Origin: Inia geoffrensis
Lineage: Eukaryota; Chordata; Mammalia; Artiodactyla; Iniidae
Direction: 5' to 3'
DNA: 64,000 bases
NCBI GenBank assembly: GCA_036417435.1
Contig: JAZAQT010000028.1
Coordinates: 868,001 to 932,000 of the forward strand
Made by a program: the position numbers and the translations under genes. The notes beneath the pieces were generated by a model. That model did no database searches. It saw nothing but the letters and a program-made list of their open reading frames with translations, and had not been told where the DNA came from. Positions 10,416 to 24,300 of the stretch are shown in pieces. Position 1 is the first letter of the stretch. The number at the start of each line of letters is the position of its first letter.

Positions 10416-12150
10416 AAAACCCAGAATATGGTCCACGAAGTGATCAGGAAAAATTTCTAAAACTCATCGCCATTTTAGCCCCCTGGTACTCGAGTTCGCC
10501 GTTCCAGATGCAATATTAACATTCTCCCCACTTGGAGAGTCAGTGCCTTTGACCTCTTGCTTGGCACAGTTTGCAATTTCTGTGGAAGATGAACAGGAAT
10601 AAGGAGAACGAATGAGCAGCTAACTTGATGTGTTTGGATGGGCACATTGAACACTGATTTCCCTACAGGAAGAAGAATTCATCAAAGGCTCAGCGTGCCA
10701 TGCCGGAACGAGATTAGGGCCTGAAGCAATTCTTCGGGTTTGCGGTCAGCTCACAAAAAAGCGAGTTGAGAAAAGGAGATTTTTGGCACTGTAACTCACA
10801 ATACTGCAGAGTTCCAAATGACCCCTATCATCCAAAAATTTATTGAAGGAAGGCTGTGAAGAGGACTTGAACGCGACGCAGAATTGCAGAAAACAGATAT
10901 CAGGGGGTAGATACAATTGCTCTGAAAGCGTAGGAAAAGAGGCAGCAGTTCGACAGTGATGCACTTGGCCAAAAAGGGCGTATGCGTTTTTTCCTGAATA
11001 TATTCAGGAAAAAACGCATATGCCCTTTTTGGCCAACCAAGCAAGCCTGCAATGGAAATCTGCACTACAAGGCAGTCTCACTTCCCACCGATCCAAAGGG
11101 CCGTCCGAAAAATGTGTAAAATCCAGAGAGGCAGGACAGTCCATGGAGAACTGGCAGCCTTGTTATGCTGATGGGCGGGATGTAAATTGCCAACAGCCAC
11201 TCTGGAGAAGTGGATGGTGTTTCCTGGAACAAAGAAAAAACCAAGCTAGAGAGCCTAGGGCACTTCCACTTATGGTGCTATAGATTCGGAAAATTTAAAT
11301 GAAAAAGACAGAGCCACACCAAAGTTTGGTGCTGCTCTGTGTACGGGAGCCTTGACTATGGTACAACTTTAATAGCCCAGAAAGAGAAAAATGGATATAG
11401 AAGTTGTGGTACATCCCTACAATGGAATATCACTCAACAATGAAATCAATGGCAACAGACCAGTAGCAGCATAATGAGTGGATTTAGTTACGATGATTCT
11501 AAGTGAAATATGTCACACAGAAAAAGAAACATCATAAGATATCACTAATACCGGGAATGTAAACACGGCTACGTGTGAACTGCATTACAAAACACAACAG
11601 AGTCTCACATTTATAAAAGAAACTTATGCTTGCTTAAGGGGAAAGGAGAGTGGGGAGGCTGCATAAAACCAGAGGTTGACATTAGGACAGATACCATTCC
11701 ATAAGCCAAATATATATTAGACAAGACCTACTCCTGGCTCAGCCAAATGGACTCAACAACCCGTATTCAAAACCTAGGAATATACCTGACTATGAAGAAA
11801 ATTAAAACCCATACTTTTGTAGGTCTCCATAAGAAAATCATTTGTGTACAGCAGCATACACACAGCACTGTAAATAAGCTAAATCCCCTTATAAAAATAA
11901 ATTTGAAAAAGAAAACACAAGGACTGTCAAATAGAGAGAAATTCTTAAATAAGTCCTTCAGGGCTTGTGAGGAATCTTGGATTTACCACCTCTACATCCA
12001 CAGCTGGGTGAGAGATAAGGCTGGACACTTGGGGCTGATACTATTGGTGAGGGAATGCAGACCCTTTGAGGTAATGGTGCATGGTTCCCATTCCACGGGT
12101 CTCAAATCTCCACGTGTAAGGGATTTATCCTTCTGCTAAAATATGCATGG
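10416..12150 (+). repeat. Satellite monomer M7 (head A, tail Q2)
   Basis: 1,735 bp. A 1-bp loss near 10914 (gatacaatt instead of gataagaatt) breaks the long minus-strand frame found in the other copies. The palindrome at 10965-11036 has one mismatch (catatg). Its body (acaaaaaagcg, aaatgtgtaaa, gaactggcag) is shared with M14 and M17. Confidence 0.97.
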
Positions 12151-13886
12151 AAAACCCAGAATATGGTCCACGAAGTGATCAGGCACAATTTCTAAAACTC
12201 ATCGCCATTTTAGCCCCCTGGTACTCGAGTTCGCCGATCCAGATGCAATATTAACATTCTCCCCACTTGGAGAGTCAGGGCCTTTGACCTGTTGTTTGGC
12301 ACAGTTTGCAATTTCTGTGGAAGATGAACAGGAATAAGGAGAACGAATGAGCAGCTAACTTGATGTGTTTGGACGGGCACATTGAACACTGATTTCCCTA
12401 CAGGAAGAAGAATTCATCAAAGGCTCAGCGTGCCATGCCGGAACGAGATTAGGGCCTGAAGCAATTCTTCGGGTTTGCGGTCAGCTCACAAGAAAGCGAG
12501 TTGAGAAAAGGAGATTTTTGGCACTGTAACTCACAATCCTGCAGAGTTCCAAATGACCCCTATCATCCAAAAATTTATTGAAGGAAGGCTGTGAAGAGGA
12601 CTTGAACGCGAAGCAGAATTGCAGAAAACAGATATCAGGGGGTAGATAAGAATTGCTCTGAAAGCGTAGGAAAAGAGGCAGCAGTTCGACAGTGATGCAC
12701 TTGGCCAAAAAGGGCGTATGCGTTTTTTCCTGAATATATTCAGGAAAAAACTCATACGCCCTTTTTGGCCAACCAAGCAAGCCTGCAATGGAAATCCGCA
12801 CTACAAGGCAGTCTCACTTCCCACCGATCCAAAGGGCCGTCCGAAAAAAGTGTAAAATCCAGAGAGGCAGGACAGTCCATGGAGAACCGGCAGCCTTGTT
12901 AAGCTGATGGGCGGGATGTAAATTGCCAACAGCCACTCTGGAGAAGTGGATGGTGTTTCCTGGAACAAAGAAAAAACCAAGCTAGAGAGCCTAGGGCACT
13001 TCCACTTATGGTGCTATAGATTCGGAAAATTTAAATGAAAAAGACAGAGCCACACCAAAGTTTGGTGCTGCTCTGTGTACGGGAGCCTTGACAATGGTAC
13101 AACTTTAATAGCCCAGAAAGAGAAAAATGGATATAGAAGTTGTGGTACATCCCTACAATGGAATATCACTCAACAATGAAATCAATGGCAACAGACCAGT
13201 AGCAGCATAATGAGTGGATTTAGTTACGATGATTCTAAGTGAAATATGTCACACAGAAAAAGAAACATCATAAGATATCACTAATACCGGGAATGTAAAC
13301 ACGGCTACGTGTGAACTGCATTACAAAACACAACAGAGTCTCACATTTGTAAAAGAAACTTATGCTTGCTTAAGGGGAAAGGAGAGTGGGGAGGCTGCAT
13401 AAAACCAGAGGTTGACATTAGGACAGATACCATTCCATAAGCCAAATATATATTAGACAAGACCTACTCCTGGCTCAGCCAAATGGACTCAACAACCCGT
13501 ATTCAAAACCTAGGAATATACCTGACTATGAAGAAAATTAAAACCCATACTTTTATAGGTCTCCATAAGAAAATCATTTGTGTACAGCAGCATACACACA
13601 GCACTGTAAATAAGCTAAATCCCCTTATAAAAATAAATTTGAAAAAGAAAACACAAGGACTGTCAAATAGAGAGAAAATCTTAAATAAGTCCTTGAGGGC
13701 TTGTGAGGAATCTTGGATTTACCACCTCTACATCCACAGCTGGGGGAGAGATAAGGCTGGACACTTGGGGCTGATACTATTGGTGAGGGAATGCAGATCC
13801 TTTGATGTAATGGTGCATGGTTCCCATTCCACGGGTCCCAAATCTCCACGTGTAAGGGATTTATCCTTCAGCTAAAATATGCATGG
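12151..13886 (+). repeat. Satellite monomer M8 (head B, tail Q1)
   Basis: The palindrome at 12701-12772 has one mismatch (cgcat to ctcat). An internal TAA at 12900-12902 interrupts the L1 ORF2 remnant. It has gacctgttg in the head. All three features are shared with M21, its counterpart in the large duplication. Confidence 0.97.
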
Positions 13887-15622
13887 AAAACCCAGAATAT
13901 GGTCCACGAAGTGATCAGGCACAATTTCTAAAACTCATCGCCATTTTAGCCCCCTGGTACTCGAGTTCGCCGATCCAGATGCAATATTAACATTCTCCCC
14001 ACTTGGAGAGTCAGGGCCTTTGACCTCTTGTTTGGCACAGTTTGCAATTTCTGTGGAAGATGAACAGGAATAAGGAGAACGAATGAGCAGCTAACTTGAT
14101 GTGTTTGGACGGGCACATTGAACACTGATTTCCCTACAGGAAGAAGAATTCATCAAAGGCTCAGCGTGCCATGCCGTAACGAGATTAGGGCCTGAAGCAA
14201 TTCTTCGGGTTTGCGGTCAGCTCACAAGAAAGCGAGTTGAGAAAAGGAGATTTTTGGCACTGTAACTCACAATCCTGCAGAGTTCCAAATGACCCCTATC
14301 ATCCAAAAATTTATTGAAGGAAGGCTGTGAAGAGGACTTGAACGCGAAGCAGAATTGCAGAAAACAGATATCAGGGGGTAGATAAGAATTGCTCTGAAAG
14401 CGTAGGAAAAGAGGCAGCAGTTCGACAGTGATGCACTTGGCCAAAAAGGGCGTATGCGTTTTTTCCTGAATATATTCAGGAAAAAACTTATACGCCCTTT
14501 TTGGCCAACCAAGCAAGCCTGCAATGGAAATCCGCACTACAAGGCAGTCTCACTTCCCACCGATCCAAAGGGCCGTCCGAAAAAAGTGTAAAATCCAGAG
14601 AGGCAGGACAGTCCATGGAGAACCGGCAGCCTTGTTAAGCTGATGGGCGGGATGTAAATTGCCAACAGCCACTCTGGAGAAGTGGATGGTGTTTCCTGGA
14701 ACAAAGAAAAAACCAAGCTAGAGAGCCTAGGGCACTTCCACTTATGGTGCTATAGATTCGGAAAATTTAAATGAAAAAGACAGAGCCACACCAAAGTTTG
14801 GTGCTGCTCTGTGTACGGGAGCCTTGACAATGGTACAACTTTAATAGCCCAGAAAGAGAAAAATGGATATAGAAGTTGTGGTACATCCCTACAATGGAAT
14901 ATCACTCAACAATGAAATCAATGGCAACAGACCAGTAGCAGCATAATGAGTGGATTTAGTTACGATGATTCTAAGTGAAATATGTCACACAGAAAAAGAA
15001 ACATCATAAGATATCACTAATACCGGGAATGTAAACACGGCTACGTGTGAACTGCATTACAAAACACAACAGAGTCTCACATTTATAAAAGAAACTTATG
15101 CTTGCTTAAGGGGAAAGGAGAGTGGGGAGGCTGCATAAAACCAGAGGTTGACATTAGGACAGATACCATTCCATAAGCCAAATATATATTAGACAAGACC
15201 TACTCCTGGCTCAGCCAAATGGACTCAACAACCCGTATTCAAAACCTAGGAATATACCTGACTATGAAGAAAATTAAAACCCATACTTTTATAGGTCTCC
15301 ATAAGAAAATCATTTGTGTACAGCAGCATACACACAGCACTGTAAATAAGCTAAATCCCCTTATAAAAATAAATTTGAAAAAGAAAACACAAGGACTGTC
15401 AAATAGAGAGAAAATCTTAAATAAGTCCTTGAGGGCTTGTGAGGAATCTTGGATTTACCACCTCTACATCCACAGCTGGGGGAGAGATAAGGCTGGACAC
15501 TTGGGGCTGATACTATTGGTGAGGGAATGCAGATCCTTTGATGTAATGGTGCGTGGTTCCCATTCCACGGGTCCCAAATCTCCACGTGTAAGGGATTTAT
15601 CCTTCAGCTAAAATATGCATGG
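13887..15622 (+). repeat. Satellite monomer M9 (head B, tail Q1)
   Basis: The palindrome at 14437-14508 has two mismatches (cgcat to cttat). It shares the ORF2 TAA with M8 (here 14636-14638), so M8 and M9 look like a local one-monomer duplication that is absent from the second copy of the large duplication. Private changes: gccgtaacg and gtgcgtgg. Confidence 0.97.
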
Positions 15623-17358
15623 AAAACCCAGAATATGGTCCACGAAGTGATCAGGAACAATTTCTAAAACTCATCGCCATTTTAGCCCCCTGGTACTCGA
15701 GTTCGCCGATCCAGATGCAATATTAACATTCTCCCCACTTGGAGAGTCAGGGCCTTTGACCTCTTGTTTGGCACAGTTTGCAATTTCTGTGGAAGATGAA
15801 CAGGAATAAGGAGAACGAATGAGCAGCTAACTTGATGTGTTTGGACGGGCACATTGAACACTGATTTCCCTACAGGAAGAAGAATTCATCAAAGGCTCAG
15901 CGTGCCATGCCGGAACGAGATTAGGGCCTGAAGCAATTCTTCGGGTTTGCGGTCAGCTCACAAGAAAGTGAGTTGAGAAAAGGAGATTTTTGGCACTGTA
16001 ACTCACAATCCTGCAGAGTTCCAAATGACCCCTATCATCCAAAAATTTATTGAAGGAAGGCTGTGAAGAGGACTTGAACGCGAAGCAGAATTGCAGAAAA
16101 CAGATATCAGGGGGTAGATAAGAATTGCTCTGAAAGCGTAGGAAAAGAGGCAGCAGTTCGACAGTGATGCACTTGGCCAAAAAGGGCGTATGCGTTTTTT
16201 CCTGAATATATTCAGGAAAAAACGCATACGCCCTTTTTGGCCAACCAAGCAAGCCTGCAATGGAAATCCGCACTACAAGGCAGTCTCACTTCCCACCGAT
16301 CCAAAGGGCCGTCCGAAAAAAGTGTAAAATCCAGAGAGGCAGGACAGGCCATGGAGAACCGGCAGCCTTGTTATGCTGATGGGCGGGATGTAAATTGTCA
16401 ACAGCGACTCTGGAGAAGTGGATGGTGTTTCCTGGAACATAGAAAAAAACAAGCTAGAGAGCCTAGGGCACTTCCACTTATGGTGCTATAGATTCGGAAA
16501 ATTTAAATGAAAAAGACAGAGCCACACCAAAGTTTGGTGCTGCTCTGTGTACGGGAGCCTTGACAATGGTACAACTTTAATAGCCCAGAAAGAGAAAAAT
16601 GGATATAGAAGTTGTGGTACATCCCTACAATGGAATATCACTCAACAATGAAATCATTGGCAACAGACCAGTAGCAGCATAATGAGTGGATTTAGTTACG
16701 ATGATTCTAAGTGAAATATGTCACACAGAAAAAGAAACATCATAAGATATCACTAATACCGGGAATGTAAACACGGCTACGTGTGAACTGCATTACAAAA
16801 CACAACAGAGTATCACATTTATAAAAGAAACTTATGCTTACTTAAGGGGAAAGGAGAGTGGGGAGGCTGCATAAAACCAGAGGTTGACATTAGGACAGAT
16901 ACCATTCCATAAGCCAAATATATATTAGACAAGACCTACTCCTGGCTCAGCCAAATGGACTCAACAACCCGTATTCAAAACCTAGGAATATACCTGACTA
17001 TGAAGAAAATTAAAACCCATACTTTTATAGGTCTCCATAAGAAAATCATTTGTGTACAGCAGCATACACACAGCACTGTAAATAAGCTAAATCCCCTTAT
17101 AAAAATAAATTTGAAAAAGAAAACACAAGGACTGTCAAATAGAGAGAAAATCTTAAATAAGTCCTTGAGGGCTTGTGAGGAATCTTGGATTTACCACCTC
17201 TACATCCACAGCTGGGGGAGAGATAAGGCTGGACACTTGGGGCTGATACTATTGGTGAGGGAATGCAGATCCTTTGATGTAATGGTGCATGGTTCCCATT
17301 CCACGGGTCCCAAATCTCCACGTGTAAGGGATTTATCCTTCAGCTAAAATATGCATGG
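15623..17358 (+). repeat. Satellite monomer M10 (head B, tail Q1)
   Basis: The palindrome at 16173-16244 is perfect. ggaacaattt, agaaagtgag (CpG loss), cagcgactc and agagtatcac are all shared with M22. A private change is gaacatag near 16436. Confidence 0.97.
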
Positions 17359-19094
17359 AAAACCCAGAATATGGTCCACGAAGTGATCAGGAAAAATTTC
17401 TAAAACTCATCGCCATTTTAGCCCCCTGGTACTCGAGTTCGCCGTTCCAGATGCAATATTAACATTCTCCCCACCTGGAGAGTCAGTGCCTTTGACCTCT
17501 TGCTTGGCACAGTTTGCAATTTCTGTGGAAGATGAACAGGAATAAGGAGAACGAATGAGCAGCTAACTTGATGTGTTTGGATGGGCACATTGAACACTGA
17601 TTTCCCTACAGGAAGAAGAATTCATCAAAGGCTCAGCGTGCCATGCCGGAACGAGATTAGGGCCTGAAGCAATTCTTCGGGTTTGCGGTCAGCTCACAAG
17701 AAAGCGAGTTGAGAAAAGGAGATTTTTGGCACTGTAACTCACAATCCTGCAGAGTTCCAAATGACCCCTATCATCCAAAAATTTATTGAAGGAAGGCTGT
17801 GAAGAGGACTTGAACGCGACGCAGAATTGCAGAAAACAGATATCAGGGGGTAGATAAGAATTGCTCTGAAAGCGTAGGAAAAGAGGCAGCAGTTCGACAG
17901 TGATGCACTTGGCCAAAAAGGGCGTATGCGTTTTTACCTGAATATATTCAGGAAAAAACGCATACGCCCTTTTTGGCCAACCAAGCAAGCCTGCAATGGA
18001 AATCCGCACTACAAGGCAGTCTCACTTCCCACCGATCCAAAGGGCCGTCCGAAAAAAGTGTAAAATCCAGAGAGGCAGGACAGTCCATGGAGAACCGGCA
18101 GCCTTGTTATGCTGATGGGCGGGATGTAAATTGCCAACAGCCACTCTGGAAAAGTGGATGGTGTTTCCTGGAACAAAGAAAAAACCAAGCTAGAGAGCGT
18201 AGGGCACTTCCACTTATGGTGCTATAGATTCGGAAAATTTAAATGAAAAAGACAGAGCCACACCAAAGTTTGGTGCTGCTCTGTGTACGGGAGCCTTGAC
18301 TATGGTACAACTTTAATAGCCCAGAAAGAGAAAAATGGATATAGAAGTTGTGGTACATCCCTACAATGGAATATCACTCAACAATGACATCAATGGCAAC
18401 AGACCAGTAGCAGCATAATGAGTGGATTTAGTTACGATGATTCTAAGTGAAATAAGTCACACAGAAAAAGAAACATCATAAGATATCACTAATACCGGGA
18501 ATGTAAACACGGCTACGTGTGAACTGCATTACAAAACACAAGAGAGTCTCACATTTACAAAAGAAACTTATGCTTGCTTAAGGGGAAAGGAGAGTGGGGA
18601 GGTTGCATAAAACCAGAGGTTGACATTAGGACAGATACCATTCCATAAGCCAAATATATATTAGACAAGAGCTACTCCTCGCTCAACCAAATGGACTCAA
18701 CACCCCGTATTCAAAACCTAGGAATATACCTGACTATGAAGAAAATTAAAACCCATACATTTATAGGTCTCCATAAGAAAATCATTTGTGTACAGCAGCA
18801 TACACACAGCACTGTAAATAAGCTAAATCCCCTTATAAAAATAAATTTGAAAAAGAAAACACAAGGACTGTCAAATAGAGAGAAATTCTTAAATAAGTCC
18901 TTCAGGGCTTGTGAGGAATCTTGGATTTACCACCTCTACATCCACAGCTGGGGGAGAGATAAGGCTGGACACTTGGGGCTGATACTATTGGTGAGGGAAT
19001 GCAGACCCTTTGAGGTAATGGTGCATGTTTCCCATTCCACGGGTCTCAAATCTCCACGTGTAAGGGATTTATCCTTCTGCTAAAATATGCATGG
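17359..19094 (+). repeat. Satellite monomer M11 (head A, tail P)
   Basis: The palindrome at 17909-17980 has one mismatch (gtttttacc in the left arm). cacctggag, ggaaaagtgg, gagcgtag and tgcatgttt are shared with M23 and M26. Confidence 0.97.
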
Positions 19095-20830
19095 AAAACC
19101 CAGAATATGGTCCACGAAGTGATCAGGCACAATTTCTAAAACTCATCGCCATTTTAGCCCCCTGGTACTCGAGTTCGCCGATCCAGATGCAATATTAACA
19201 TTCTCCCCACTTGGAGAGTCAGGGCCTTTGACCTCTTGTTTGGCACAGTTTGCAATTTCTGTGGAAGATGAACAGGAATAAGGAGAACGAATGAGCAGCT
19301 AACTTGATGTGTTTGGACGGGCACATTGAACACTGCTTTCCCTACAGGAAGAAGAATTCATCAAAGGCTCAGCGTGCCATGCCGGAACGAGATTAGGGCC
19401 TGAAGCAATTCTTCGGGTTTGCGGTCAGCTCACAAGAAAGCGAGTTGAGAAAAGGAGATTTTTGGCACTGTAACTCACAATCCTGCAGAGTTCCAAATGA
19501 CCCCTATCATCCAAAAATTTATTGAAGGAAGGCTCTGAAGAGGACTTGAACGCGAAGCAGAATTGCAGAAAACAGATATCAGGGGGTAGATAAGAATTGC
19601 TCTGAAAGCGTAGGAAAAGAGGCAGCAGTTCGACAGTGATGCACTTGGCCAAAAAGGGCGTATGCGTTTTTTCCTGAATATATTCAGGAAAAAACGCATA
19701 CGCCCTTTTTGGCCAACCAAGCAAGCCTGCAATGGAAATCCGCACTACAAGGCAGTCTCACTTCCCACCGATCCAAAGGGCCGTCCGAAAAAAGTGTAAA
19801 ATCCAGAGAGGCAGGACAGGCCATGGAGAACCGGCAGCCTTGTTATGCTGATGGGCGGGATGTAAATTGTCAACAGCCACTCTGGAGAAGTGGATGGTGT
19901 TTCCTGGAACAAAGAAAAAAACAAGCTAGAGAGCCTAGGGCACTTCCACTTATGGTGCTATAGATTCGGAAAATTTAAATGAAAAAGACAGAGCCACACC
20001 AAAGTTTGGTGCTGCTCTGTGTACGGGAGCCTTGACAATGGTACAACTTTAATAGCCCAGAAAGAGAAAAATGGATATAGAAGTTGTGGTACATCCCTAC
20101 AATGGAATATCACTCAACAATGAAATCAATGGCAACAGACCAGTAGCAGTATAATGAGTGGATTTAGTTACGATGATTCTAAGTGAAATATGTCACACAG
20201 AAAAAGAAACATCATAAGATATCACTAATACCGGGAATGTAAACACGGCTACGTGTGAACTGCATTACAAAACACAACAGAGTCTCACATTTATAAAAGA
20301 AACTTATGCTTGCTTAAGGGGAAAGGAGAGTGGGGAGGCTGCATAAAACCAGAGGTTGACATTAGGACAGATACCATTCCATAAGCCAAATATATATTAG
20401 ACAAGACCTACTCCTGGCTCAGCCAAATGGACTCAACAACCCGTATTCAAAACCTAGGAATATACCTGACTATGAAGAAAATTAAAACCCATACTTTTGT
20501 AGGTCTCCATAAGAAAATCATTTGTGTACAGCAGCATACACACAGCACTGTAAATAAGCTAAATCCCCTTATAAAAATAAATTTGAAAAAGAAAACACAA
20601 GGACTGTCAAATAGAGAGAAAATCTTAAATAAGTCCTTCAGGGCTTGTGAGGAATCTTGGATTTACCACCTCTACATCCACAGCTGGGGGAGAGATAAGG
20701 CTGGACACTTGGGGCTGATACTATTGGTGAGGGAATGCAGACCCTTTGAGGTAATGGTGCATGGTTCCCATTCCACGGGTCCCAAATCTTCACGTGTAAG
20801 GGATTTATCCTTCTGCTAAAATATGCATGG
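19095..20830 (+). repeat. Satellite monomer M12 (head B, tail Q2)
   Basis: The palindrome at 19645-19716 is perfect. actgctttcc and aatcttcacg are shared with M24 and M27. Private changes: ggctctgaag near 19533 and cagtataatg near 20148. Confidence 0.97.
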
Positions 20831-22566
20831 AAAACCCAGAATATGGTCCACGAAGTGATCAGGCACAATTTCTAAAACTCATCGCCATTTTAGCCCCCTG
20901 GTACTCCAGTTCGCCGATCCAGATGCAATATTAACATTCTCCCCACTTGGAGAGTCAGGGCCTTTGACCTCTTGTTTGGCACAGTTTGCAATTTCTGTGG
21001 AAGATGAACAGGAATAAGGAGAACGAATGAGCAGCTAACTTGATGTGTTTGGACGGGCACATTGAACACTGATTTCCCTACAGGAAGAAGAATTCATCAA
21101 AGGCTCAGCGTGCCATGCCGGAACAAGATTAGGGCCTGAAGCAATTCTTTGGGTTTGCGGTCAGCTCACAAGAAAGCGAGTTGAGAAAAGGAGATTTTTG
21201 GCACTGTAACTCACAATCCTGCAGAGTTCCAAATGACCCCTATCATCCAAAAATTTATTGAAGGAAGGCTGTGAAGAGGACTTGAACGCGACGCAGAATT
21301 GCAGAAAACAGATATCAGGGGGTAGATAAGAATTGCTCTGAAAGCGTAGGAAAAGAGGCAGCAGTTCGATAGTGATGCACTTGGCCAAAAAGGGCGTATG
21401 CGTTTTTTCCTGAATATATTCAGGAAAAAACGCATACGCCCTTTTTGGCCAACCAAGCAAGCCTGCAATGGAAATCCGCACTACAAGGCAGTCTCACTTC
21501 CCACCGATCCAAAGGGCCGTCCGAAAAAAGTGTAAAATCCAGAGATGCAGGACAGTCCATGGAGAACCGGCAGCCTTGTTATGCTGATGGGCGGGATGTA
21601 AATTGCCAACAGCCACTCTGGAAAAGTGGATGGTGTTTCCTGGAACAAAGAAAAAACCAAGCTAGAGAGCCTAGGGCACTTCCACTTATGGTGCTATAGA
21701 TTCGGAAAATTTAAATGAAAAAGACAGAGCCACACCAAAGTTTGGTGCTGCTCTGTGTACGGGAGCCTTGACTATGGTACAACTTTAATAGCCCAGAAAG
21801 AGAAAAATGGATATAGAAGTTGTGGTACATCCCTACAATGGAATATCACTCAACAATGACATCAATGGCAACAGACCAGTAGCAGCATAATGAGTGGATT
21901 TAGTTACGATGATTCTAAGTGAAATAAGTCACACAGAAAAAGAAACATCATAAGATATCACTAATACCGGGAATGTAAACACGGCTACGTGTGAACTGCA
22001 TTACAAAACACAAGAGAGTCTCACATTTACAAAAGAAACTTATGCTTGCTTAAGGGGAAAGGAGAGTGGGGAGGTTGCATAAAACCAGAGGTTGACATTA
22101 GGACAGATACCATTCCATAAGCCAAATATATATTAGACAAGAGCTACTCCTCGCTCAACCAAATGGACTCAACACCCCGTATTCAAAACCTAGGAATATA
22201 CCTGACTATGAAGAAAATTAAAACCCATACATTTATAGGTCTCCATAAGAAAATCATTTGTGTACAGCAGCATACACACAGCACTGTAAATAAGCTAAAT
22301 TCCCTTATAAAAATAAATTTGAAAAAGAAAACACAAGGACTGTCAAATAGAGAGAAATTCTTAAATAAGTCCTTCAGGGCTTGTGAGGAATCTTGGATTT
22401 ACCACCTCTACATCCACAGCTGGGGGAGAGATAAGGCTGGACACTTGGGGCTGATACTATTGGTGAGGGAATGCAGACCCTTTGAGGTAATGGTGCATGG
22501 TTCCCATTCCACGGGTCTCAAATCTCCACGGTTAAGGGATTTATCCTTCTGCTAAAATATGCATGG
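20831..22566 (+). repeat. Satellite monomer M13 (head B, tail P)
   Basis: The palindrome at 21381-21452 is perfect. tactccag (CTCGAG lost), gaacaagatt, ttctttggg, ttcgatag and taaattcc are shared with M28. agagatgcag is private. ccacggttaagg is shared with the M16 tail, which derives from M13 through the 5.2-kb duplication. Confidence 0.97.
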
Positions 22567-24300
22567 AAAACCCAGAATATGGTCCACGAAGTGATCAGGC
22601 ACAATTTCTAAAACTCATCGCCATTTTAGCCCCCTGGTACTCGAGTTCGCCGATCCAGATGCAATATTAACATTCTCCCCACTTGGAGAGTCAGGGCCTT
22701 TGACCTCTTGTTTGGCACAGTTTGCAATTTCTGTGGAAGATGAACAGGAATAAGGAGAACGAATGAGCAGCTAACTTGATGTGTTTGACGGGCACATTGA
22801 ACACTGATTTCCCTACAGGAAGAAGAATTCATCAAAGGCTCAGCGTGCCATGCCGGAACGAGATTAGGGCCTGAAGCAATTCTTCGGGTTTGCGGTCAGC
22901 TCACAAAAAAGCGAGTTGAGAAAAGGAGATTTTTGGCACTGTAACTCACAATACTGCAGAGTTCCAAATGACCCCTATCATCCAAAAATTTATTGAAGGA
23001 AGGCTGTGAAGAGGACTTGAACGCGACGCAGAATTGCAGAAAACAGATATCAGGGGGTAGATAAGAATTGCTCTGAAAGCGTAGGAAAAGAGGCAGCAGT
23101 TCGACAGTGATGCAGTTGGCCAAAAAGGGCGTATGCGTTTTTTCCTGAATATATTCAGGAAAAAACGCATATGCCCTTTTTGGCCAACCAAGCAAGCCTG
23201 CAATGGAAATCTGCACTACAAGGCAGTCTCACTTCCCACCGATCCAAAGGGCCGTCCGAAAAATGTGTAAAATCCAGAGAGGCAGGACAGTCCATGGAGA
23301 ACTGGCAGCCTTGTTATGCTGATGGGCGGGATGTAAATTGCCAACAGCCACTCTGGAGAAGTGGATGGTGTTTCCTGGAACAAAGAAAAAACCAAGCTAG
23401 AGAGCCTAGGGCACTTCCACTTATGGTGCTATAGATTCGGAAAATTTAAATGAAAAAGACAGAGCCACACCAAAGTTTGGTGCTGCTCTGTGTACGGGAG
23501 CCTTGACTATGGTACAACTTTAATAGCCCAGAAAGAGAAAAATGGATATAGAAGTTGTGGTACATCCCTACAATGGAATATCACTCAACAATGACATCAA
23601 TGGCAACAGACCAGTAGCAGCATAATGAGTGGATTTAGTTACGATGATTCTAAGTGAAATAAGTCACAGAGAAAAAGAAACATCATAAGATATCACTAAT
23701 ACCGGGAATGTAAAAAAGGCTACGTGTGAACTGCATTACAAAACACAAGAGAGTCTCACATTTACAAAAGAAACTTATGCTTGCTTAAGGGGAAAGGAGA
23801 GTGGGGAGGCTGCATAAAACCAGAGGTTGACATTAGGACAGATACCATTCCATAAGCCAAATATATATTAGACAAGAGCTACTCCTTGCTCAACCAAATG
23901 GACTGAACACCCCATATTCAAAACCTAGGAATATACCTGACTATGAAGAAAATTAAAACCCATACATTTATAGGTCTCCATAAGAAAATCATTTGTGTAC
24001 AGCAGCATACACACAGCAGTGTAAATAAGCTAAATCCCCTTATAAAAATAAATTTGAAAAAGAAAACACAAGGACTGTCAAATAGAGAGAAATTCTTAAA
24101 TAAGTCCTTCAGGGCTTGTGAGGAATTTGGATTTACCACCTCTACATCCACAGCTGGGGGAGAGATAAGGCTGGACACTTGGGGCTGATATTATTGGTGA
24201 GGGAATGCAGACCCTTTGAGGTAATGGTGCATGGTTCCCATTCCACGGGTCCCAAATCTCCACGTGTAAGGGATTTATCCTTCTGCTAAAATATGCATGG
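22567..24300 (+). repeat. Satellite monomer M14 (hybrid: head B, M7-like body, tail R)
   Basis: 1,734 bp, with two 1-bp losses (gtttgacggg near 22789; gaatttgg near 24125). The palindrome at 23116-23187 has one mismatch (catatg) and is preceded by gcagttgg. The body from about 22905 matches M7, and the tail matches M4. Confidence 0.96.

Larger units (their letters stand above)
12100..22500 (+). repeat. Large duplication, copy I (M8-M13)
   Basis: The monomer order M8, M10, M11, M12, M13 recurs as M21, M22, M23, M24, M28 with matching private variants (ORF2 TAA, agaaagtgag, gtttttacc, actgctttcc, gaacaagatt). Copy I contains one extra monomer (M9). The left limit lies near 12,010-12,100 and the right limit near 22,530. 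Limits are approximate. Confidence 0.85.
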